DNA from: Cyanophora paradoxa
Lineage: Eukaryota; Glaucocystophyceae; Cyanophorales; Cyanophoraceae
DNA: 36,859 nucleotides
Assembly: GCA_004431415.1 (NCBI GenBank)
Contig: QPMI01000438.1
Location: forward strand, 1-36,859
Direction of reading: 5' to 3'
The notes under the pieces were generated by a model. It saw only the letters and a program-made list of their open reading frames with translations. It ran no database searches and was not told where the DNA came from. Below, piece after piece: positions 29,608-36,859 of the stretch. The position numbers and the translations under genes are program-made. The first letter of the stretch is position 1; the number at the start of each line of letters is the position of its first letter.

Positions 29608-29626
29608 ACCCCCCCCCCCCCCCCTC
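29608..29626. repeat. Poly-C tract
   Basis: A run of about 18 C residues some 27 bp upstream of the ATG at 29653. It is a homopolymer likely to vary in length and to be misread by sequencing. Confidence 0.85.
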
Positions 29627-29652
29627 TTCGCAGCTTCTCATCCCCCATTTGT

Positions 29653-31645
29653 ATGCTCTACCCAACTGGTTCGGTAGCGCGGGAAACGTTAACTGCCATG
29701 TTCAAGGGGAAGCGTAAAAGGCAGTATGAGCATGCCCAGTCACATGCTCCAGCGCTAGCTGCAGCTGAAGAGCTTCTGGATGGCATTGTCACCAAGATTC
29801 TCTCCAATCTGACACCTTGGGAATTCTTCACGAGCGAAGTATGGTTAGTGAATAGGCAGTTCAGGCGATGCAGCCGCAGGGCACAGCAATTGTGGAGAGC
29901 TTTCCGTGTGGAGAACTTCCCTCCATTTCGTCTCTTCGATGCACAATGTGAACACGCAATCGAGGAACATGTAAGAATATTGCAGCGTGCCGCCCGCGGA
30001 TTCGAAAAGGCGCCTTGGCGGGCTGCCGGCATCTCCACATCGGCTTTGGGCCGTTTCTGTCAACACAAAACGCACTGTACTCGTTGCTGTCCAATCTGTC
30101 ATGGGTAAGCACAGCATTACGTTCTTGTGGAATGCTGAAAATGGAATCATGCAGGAGTTTTATTGGCTGCTTCACAATCGATGGTGGAGCTGGAGCATGT
30201 AACCATCTCTGAGGATGGCTGGGATTCACACCCTTTGTGTGCAATCGCGAGTCATTTGAGCACAATTCCTTCACTTTCATCCGTTGTCATGCGATTGGGA
30301 ATGCGGAAACAGCTACTGCGTTGCATCGAGAGTTCAACGTTGTTTCCTCAACTGAGAAGCCTTTCTATATCTGGCGCTGCCTGCGCGACACCGACATCGT
30401 GAGCTAATGTTTTCCGTACATTTGAAAGCTTCCTTTCGATCTCACGACACATTCTGGCAGCGGATGATAATGAAAGCTTGGCCAGCGCTCCAGGAGTTCT
30501 CGTGCGCAACTGTGGTGGATCCAATGGCGCTGCACACAATTTCTTCTTGGGCGTTCGAGCGCAGGCTCTCGATTTCTGCAACTCTTCAGTAGCCACAATC
30601 GACCTGTTCAGCACAATATTCCATTTACGGAGCTTCTCAAAGCTGGAGCTGAAGGTACGGACGCTCGGTCTGAATGCAATCTAATAATTGATTTGTTTTA
30701 TTTTCGCAGGTTGATTGCGAGTCGGGGAAATGTCTTTCGTCTCTAGGAACGCTGCGTGGACTTCGCGAGCTGAATCTTGACATATGTGTACGTTTTTAAA
30801 CTTGGATCGCCCTCTCTCCTTATACTGATCGCAGTTCGGAGACTGTCAAGATTCTTGTGGAGGTGGAAGTGAACTGCTGCAGGCCACTGCAAATGGGCTG
30901 GCCGAAGTTCTTCTGCATGGCAACGAGAATTTGGACTGGGTCGAGTTGAAAATCTCATCTTGCGGTCGACGGCATTCCTTGGACGGAGACAGTCTGGTGG
31001 AGCTGGTACGATCGGCGAGGCCAGCCCTCCGTCGGATCACCATACAGCACTCTGGAGGGATCATCGAAAGACATGTTCTGCGAGTGCGATTTGTGGTGCA
31101 GAAGTGAGTCGATATCCATCTTTTCATTGACATTAGCACTGCAGGAAATTGCGGGATGCTACCAAAACCTTCGGGGTGTGAACATTGGCATGGAGTTTGG
31201 ACTGGCCATCGGGTCCGGAGAAAGCTTGCAGCAGCTGGATGCTGTTTGCAAGGATCTACTTAGCTTTTCCCGCGCTAATATGCCTCCCTTGGTGCTTACT
31301 GTAAGCACGCGCGGCAATTACAAACTTTTCCACCCGGCCGTAACATTTTGCCGGAGCTGGTTTACAAATTCTACGATTCGATTTCTGTTTTTGTCGATCA
31401 AAAAGCAGTTGTTCGCAGAGCAGTTATATCGAGTAAGAGCACATGTAGCATATCAAGTATGCCACTTTTATAAGTGTATACATATGCAGCTTTGTACCTA
31501 TGATCCTACCATTTACATCGTAGCTTTAAATTTCATGACATGAATTTGATTGGTACATCAGACGAAACTCGAGAGACTTCAGTCGCTGCCCGCCTGCCCA
31601 TACCCATCCTTCGCCGCCGATTACCCTCGCTTGACTGTCTTATAA
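29653..31645 (+). CDS. F-box/LRR-like protein, multi-exon
   Basis: The ATG at 29653 (alternative ATG at 29698, MFKGKRKRQYEHAQS) leads into an F-box-like segment at residues about 40-85: LLDGIVTKILSNLTPWEFF, then VNRQFRRCSRRAQQLWRAF. After a frame change near 30000 the repeat region starts with CRHLHIGFGPFLSTQ and SLLSNLSW, with a GTAAGC donor near 30105. Further exons give MVELEHVTISEDGW, FPQLRSLSISGAAC (GTGAGC donor near 30399), AWPALQEFSCATVVDP, and LRSFSKLELK (donor near 30654). Then come SSLGTLRGLRELNLDIC, GLAEVLLHGNENLDWVELKI, and NLRGVNIGMEFGLAIG ending LVLT with a donor at about 31301. A short last exon, TKLERLQSLPACPYPSFAAD, may end at 31645. The segment order matches the other F-box/LRR genes. 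Inferred role: SCF-type substrate receptor. Confidence 0.55.
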
Positions 31646-31867
31646 TTAGTGTCATTCAATTGCAAGTTACATTGCTTCTGGCTCTACACAAAAGGTTTTA
31701 TTCCGCCACTTCAAACTCTGCCGTTTGAAGTGCCCTTTACAGCTTTCGGAAAGTAAAACAACGTCTGCTTCGGACCACGTCCAAGGTAAATCCAATTGCA
31801 GCACAGCCTCGGAACGGACGCGAAGAAGTTTCGAGCGCAGCTCGTAAATTTCACCTGCATGGGCCTT

Positions 31868-32815
31868 TTAGTTTCCGCGAAGAAAGACTTCGAACGAATA
31901 GATCGCACCAATCAAATTGGATGGTAGTGTCTGTATCATGATCAGGGACGGCGTCTCAAAATGATATGCATCAGTGAGAGTCACGCTCGTAAGCTTTGGC
32001 ATGCGGTCCGATGAGATAAGCTCAAGAATGGCGGGGTGAAGCGCCAGTGCTCCTGCTGATAGCTCGATGAAGCAACTCGCAAGTTTGCCAAAAATCAGGT
32101 CCACCGGCCAACCCGTCGGCGGAACCACTTCACGGAGGCTGAGGTGGTCGCACACCATACGCGCAACCCAGGAAAAGACTTTGACAGTCTTTTCATCCCG
32201 GAGATTCCAATCTTGAAGCCAAAGCACAGAGATTGATTCAAGGTGCGGTAACGCCGCAAGCGCACGTTCAAGATGGTCAGGCTCCGGGTCCACTATAGTG
32301 GTGTCCAGATGGCGCAATCTTGTCAAGGGAAAGAGAGTTGACATTGAAAAGACTGTGCAGAAGTGTCGAGGGAGGTTCAATGCGATCCCATGCCATGTGT
32401 ACACGTCCAGGCGCGGAAGAATCTTCGAATCCCATTTTCATGTAGGACGTCGGCATATCGACGTCAACGTGGATAGCATTGCACCAACGTCCTTCAGGAA
32501 TCCGGAAGTATTCTTCGCGATGCGAACTGGAACTCCGTCCTGAGGAGTGCGTTGATCGCCCTCTTGGCGGAGGTCCTCGAGCTGGTGCTCTTTCAGTTAG
32601 TACCTGTACAGCAGCATTTCTTCAGCTAGTACAGCAGTTAGTAGAGAGTCTCGTGCATGCCTTAAACTCACACTCGTCTTGTCCATATCCAGGCTGATCA
32701 AACGCCACTGCCTGCAGACTACCTCCAAACGCATGCGCTCGACATGACAATCCAGACAAAACTTGCATCCAGATTTCGTCGGGAAGATCGATCTCTACAC
32801 TTCGGGCGTCATGGG
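31868..32815 (-). CDS. F-box/LRR-like protein, multi-exon
   Basis: On the minus strand about 32810-32760 reads VEIDLPDEIWMQVLSGLS, a clear F-box first helix. One base out of frame follows ERMRLEVVCRQWRLISLDMD, the second half. A GTGAGT donor near 32670 faces an acceptor after TACTAACTGAAAG near 32590, where TACTAAC is a consensus branch point. Later segments are NAIHVDVDMPTSYMKMGF, then a long exon (about 32404-31868) with LTRLRHLDTTIVDPEPDHLE, LPHLESISVLWLQDW, DHLSLREVVPPTGW, MPKLTSVTLTDAYHF and a stop at 31868. Leu spacing fits leucine-rich repeats. It is convergent with the gene ending at 31645. Start codon unresolved. Inferred role: SCF-type substrate receptor; the frame break is an assembly indel or a real lesion. 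Confidence 0.5.
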
Positions 32816-33316
32816 CTCTGATGCGTGGATTTCGAATTCAGGCATCGATATCACCCTGACCAAGGTGAAAATATCGCATCCGCACCTCTCCGCTTGCGGT
32901 GTTGTATTAACGTAAATTTGAGCATTCTTCTTCTTCCTCATCATGGATCGCGTCTCAATCTTTCGCATGTGTCGCTGAAGGGATGCTGTCATCGCCCTGC
33001 ATGCGCACTCAATAACGTGTTCTTATAAGCCATCATTCACACATTGGAGCCCCATCGCACCGTCGTTTGCGGTCGGCTGTGCGCCCTTCGTTTGTGTTCT
33101 GTGCGCTCATGTTGGTGCGATTTGTTGCGATTTGAAAGATCACAAATCTGTACCCCCATCGAGGATACCCCTCCCACGCAAACAAACCCCATTCCACCGC
33201 GTTCGCAAACAACGCAAACAGGCATTTAATTTCGTTTTCACCAAACAAACTAGCTATAGCACAATTCCCATCGGAGGAAAACTACTTTATTGTGCCGGTT
33301 ACGATTTCGCCGACGC

Positions 33317-33690
33317 GCGTAAGTGCAGATTCAAGCTCTGTTATACGTTCCCGGAGCGCATGCCGTCTCGCCTCTTCGCTGCTACCTCGAGCTCCAGCTC
33401 GTCGATTCGTTGGCTGAGCTTGCCGGCCAATTCATCAGCTGCACGCACTACAACTTCAACGGCGCATGCAAGTCTTGAACATTTCGTTGTAGGGCATTGA
33501 GCGCTTCCTCGTGTTCGGATTGTGTTCTCACCGCTCGGAAAGCAGCAGTCACCCGCATGATCTCTTGCACGGTTTGGCTCAGCTGCTGACGAGCCGCTGA
33601 AAATGTGAACCAAATCAGTTCTATAGTAGCCTGGTTAGCACACACAGCTGCAGGTTGGACGGTCTTACCTTCTTCTTCATTGCTTTCCAT
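33317..33690 (-). CDS. Small coiled-coil protein
   Basis: The ATG at 33690 starts MESNEEEG, followed by a GTAAGA donor. After an acceptor near 33602 comes ARQQLSQTVQEIMRVTAAFR, then SEHEEALNALQRNVQDL. One frame over, AADELAGKLSQRIDELELEV and AAKRRDGMRSGNV run to a stop near 33341. Heptad spacing of Leu, Ile and Val indicates a coiled coil of roughly 100 residues. I do not recognise it. It lies between F-box/LRR-like genes and resembles in style the coiled-coil exon near 5300-5090, but no clear sequence match is visible. Confidence 0.42.
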
Positions 33691-34354
33691 GCCGCTTCAC
33701 CGAGAACAGAACGGGTACAGAGAAATTGGAGCCTGGGTACATCCAGATCGCACGATGCACATCAGCGCTGTTCCGAAGCCCTTTACATGCTAGCGCAACT
33801 CTGCGAGTCTCTTCTAAAAAGAAACGGTACGTTCGACCTCTACATGTGAAGCGCGCAGAACTCCCAAAGTCTGACGTGTCTGAAACAGAGCAGGAAACGT
33901 CATTCCACCCGGGCCACGAAAACGCAAGCTCCGAATCCAGGCAACCGAGCCTCCGCCACCTCCGCCTTCTTTTTCGAATTCGACCGGAAGAGATGTCCAA
34001 TGGACTGAACAGATTCCAACGGCGTCAGCGAATTCTTCATTCTAGCTCAACCGCCACTTGAATTTGGCGCCATGGAAAAGCAGCACCCTCAACCATTCCC
34101 AGCGTTCCAAAACTGCGTACTCCAGAAAAGAGCACCGATATCGACCGGACTTTCTACGTCAGCCCTTCGTTAGCGAGTGGCGACACTGTCCACAGCTTTC
34201 AGACAAAATAAGGTCAACCATGCTGTACATTTCCATCGACTTTCGTGAGTCCGAAACACGCAGAAATCGCCTGGATCAAGCTGAAGTGGTTATATCATGC
34301 ATAAGGTTGAGCCCTCCCATGCAGTTGAGCTCGAGGTTCAGGTTGCTGTACTGA
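33677..34354 (-). pseudogene. LRR/F-box-like fragment
   Basis: Minus-strand segments YSNLNLELNCMGGLNLMHD (34350-34290) and FLEETRRVALACKGLRNSAD (about 33820-33760) have F-box/LRR-like character. Between them I find only short, stop-interrupted frames. Probably a decayed or partial paralogue; weakly supported. Confidence 0.25.
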
Positions 34355-34689
34355 CAAGAAGCATTTCCTAGCTCATGGCGCAACGATCCGCGAGTTGTGG
34401 CGAACAAAGGCACTATGTCACGCTTCGATTCTATCAGCGGTCCTTGTGTACACGATCTATCAGCGGTCCTTTGATCGCGTTATGAATAAATTTCATTTTT
34501 CATGCTTACTTTAAATTCACGCGGGCGTGTTGCAGCTCAGACCCGGTCCTTTTCCACTTGCTCCGTTTGTTCGATATGTTCGCCTCCATCCATATATGCA
34601 TTTAAAGGTCCGCATCCTTCGCCGCATCGACACTACGGGGTGGGCTTTGGTTTTCCCTGGTCATTGGTTTTACTATCCTGGTTGTAACT

Positions 34690-36661
34690 CGGCGCGCGAT
34701 TTCAGTTCAAGCTGAAAATGTGCGCGCGAGTTCTCGAGTCGAAGCAGACAATGGCGATCCATCAGTGCTTCGAGCTAAGGTGTGACCGTGTGATGCGGGC
34801 GAATGTTAGTAAAATCTGCCCGCAGCTGAAACATTACAGGTGCAGACAATGTTAAAGGAATCTGATCTCGCAGCATGGAATATCGACGCACTTGTTATCA
34901 GGTCTGTGAACGAAGAAATTCGTCGACAAACGAAAAAGATAGATGATGTTCGGAAATTCAGGTCGGCGTATTCGCACAGCAGGCTGATTGTTCAATTCGA
35001 CTCTTGGGTGGGAACGACAGAACCTTTCACCAGTTGTTGCAAACAGAATGTCAAGATAAACAGGTGCAGTTCAAATGCGGCAGAACATGGCAATGCCGAA
35101 TATCGAGATGGTGATTGCGTTCCCGATAACAGGCAGATGCAGGCCAACACCTGCGCCCGTTGTAGCCTCTAGTGCTCACCTTGCGTATACAAGCATGCGT
35201 ATACAAGACCCGACAGTGAAGCAGACATCACTTGCCGTCATGTATTTTTAAAAAACACTGATCAGACAATTGCCCTACAATTGCAATTGCATACTACAAT
35301 GGAAAACTACTGAACTCAAAATAAATTGTCATGACATCGTACGCATCAAGCGCCTGATCATGAATGCTCATCGATGTGCTAGCTGGCTAGGCTGCCTTTT
35401 TCGGGGGTACTCTGTTCCATTTTTGAACCTTGACGTCCGAGCTTACAGGGCGAGCAGACCGGCATGCCAACGTGCACGCCAAGACCATGCAAGGAGCGTT
35501 CGACTTGGGAGATGTTCAGTGCAAGCTTTTCACTACATGCTTATCGGAAAGCTGAAGTGCATGCGTTACATGCAATCATCACAGCGCTTGCAATGACTGA
35601 TACAGTGCTTGCGTCGGATTCAGCAATCCGCCGTGGGCAAACCCACTTCCTACATCAAAACTCAATTACTTCGATCGTACGATACATGTAGTGGCACAGG
35701 AGTGTACCCGCCGAGTCCAACGTTTCGTGGTTCCAGGAGCAGTGGCTCTTGATTCGCTGTGGACATGTGTCATAAGCATTCGACCGCAGATGTATTCGGA
35801 GCAAGGCAGTGTCCGAATTTCCGGAAATGTCACCTTCTGCTTCAAAGATCCCGACTCCGACAAGTACACTTGGAGGGCAATGCAGGGTAAAGCTTATGTC
35901 GCGTTTTGTTACTTGAGGGAATATATTGACGGCGCAGCTGGATGAAAACACAACAAGAATGGGAAAACAGTCTTTGGAAATCGAAGTCCCAGGCTATACT
36001 AGTTCAGATCGCCCAAATCCGGCACCCCGGCAACTTTGTATACGATGCGAAAGATCAGACGTACGAACTGGCAATCATCGTGAAAACAAGTGCGTGAACA
36101 AACGAGATCTGAGCATGGCCACGGCCGCGGGCATCAGATCGTATCAACTCATGACATCAGATCTGCGCAAATCTTGCGTCGAAAATCTACATCAGAGGAT
36201 AAAAAATGGATCGCGTTAACAGTATGTTTCTGCCTGAACTTTCCGCTCAGCTTCTGTTGAATGCGCGCTTCACGCAGGCGATGGCCGATGCACTCGTAGG
36301 TTCCGAGAATTTGAAGCACTCAACGATTTCGACTTCAATGAATCGGAGTCCATCGCGCCTGCATCGCTTGCTTATTCAACTGTGCAACTGCATTCCAAGC
36401 AAATTCGATCAACGCCACAGGCATCCGTTTCCAGAACTCTGCTACCGGCGAGCAGGTCGTCGAAAGCTTCATTTGTACTGTCGCTTTCGAATTCATGGGG
36501 CTCACTTCAGTTGCTCTGCAGTTAACGCTCTCAAAAATGTCTGGACAGTATATTTTTAGCGCAAGCCAAGATCATGAACACGCTGTCAAACGACAGCGCA
36601 CCGGTGCTACGAAATCGAAACCACAGATAGAGGAAGAACAGAATATCGACAGCAATGAATA
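34690..36661 (+). CDS. Unrecognised multi-exon gene
   Basis: Coding-like segments in order are AENVRASSRVEADNGDPSVL (about 34710), MLKESDLAAWNIDALVIRS (34849 on), and EIRRQTKKIDDVRKF. Next come TMQGAFDLGDVQCKLFTTC (about 35490), EVHALHAIITALAMTDTVLA (about 35550), and LNYFDRTIHVVAQECTRRVQ leading into an 84-codon beta-rich stretch (RISGNVTFCFKDPDSDKYTW) to 35945. Then SQAILVQIAQIRHPGNFVYD (about 35975), a Ser-rich exon (about 36330-36520), and a last exon, SQDHEHAVKRQRTGATKSKP, then QIEEEQNIDSNE, ending at 36661 with a possible nuclear signal (KRQR). The reading frame changes several times, some at plausible GT...AG introns and some not. No family is recognised, and it could be more than one gene. 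Confidence 0.38.
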
Positions 36662-36859
36662 AATCTCATTAGACGCTTTGTACCCGTGGTCGGCCCTGTA
36701 CCCCGGCCGTGTGCATTGGGCGCCCGATGTTATGATGATCATGATCGGTCCAGAGAGAAGTTCGAATTCGATGCTCGATAGAGAATTACTTCAGTTGGAT
36801 CATATGGCTGCAGCATCAGGCGCGAGTTTGTTTCGGCTTCAACGCGAGATGGAGCAAAC
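36662..36859. other. Right edge of the window, no gene seen
   Basis: This stretch holds two CTGTACCC-like sites and a GATGATCATGATCGG palindrome similar to those at 21.5-21.9 kb. Nothing coding is supported. Confidence 0.4.

Overview
This is a nuclear DNA window from a eukaryote. Coding-like segments on both strands are broken by short GT...AG introns (about 49-110 nt), nothing looks like an operon, and much of the sequence is repeat. The organism cannot be named from the sequence. The C-terminal half of a TOPLESS-like WD40 co-repressor points towards an alga or another green-lineage-like protist. Expanded F-box/LRR families would also suit other microbial eukaryotes. Composition is bimodal: a very GC-rich block at about 10.6-21.4 kb sits between flanks of ordinary composition.

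Layout. 0.7-1.8 kb holds a minus-strand F-box/LRR-like gene. 2.4-5.6 kb holds an unrecognised multi-exon minus-strand gene. 5.7-7.5 kb has no convincing gene. 7.56-10.5 kb is a plus-strand F-box/LRR-like gene. 11.07-21.37 kb is one plus-strand gene: its N-terminal part carries a coiled coil, a SUMO-interacting-type motif and an array of SUMO-acceptor motifs, and its C-terminal exons are TOPLESS-like. A 6,910-bp element (12587-19496) splits it, with 33-bp perfect terminal inverted repeats and a 7-bp target-site duplication. Inside the element are direct 41-bp subterminal arrays, long inverted arms, GC-rich arms with a 122-bp period, and a central array of about 695-bp units. No transposase was seen. 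21.4-22.4 kb is rich in TGATCATGATCA-type palindromes. 22.4-25.0 kb holds a minus-strand gene with a class-III aminotransferase-like domain. 25.4-28.0 kb is a second plus-strand F-box/LRR gene. 28.25-29.26 kb is a small gene built from tandemly duplicated exons. 29.65-31.65 kb is a third plus-strand F-box/LRR gene. 31.87-32.82 kb is a minus-strand F-box/LRR gene. 33.3-34.35 kb holds minus-strand coiled-coil and LRR-like fragments. 34.7-36.66 kb is an unrecognised plus-strand multi-exon gene.

The main biological content is therefore (i) a cluster of at least five divergent F-box/LRR paralogues, members of which would act as substrate receptors of SCF ubiquitin ligases, and (ii) a TOPLESS-like co-repressor gene dense in SUMO signals and interrupted by an elaborate symmetrical transposon. 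Many genes change reading frame where I find no good intron. Either several are decaying or the assembly carries small indels, so most gene ends and exon joins are approximate.
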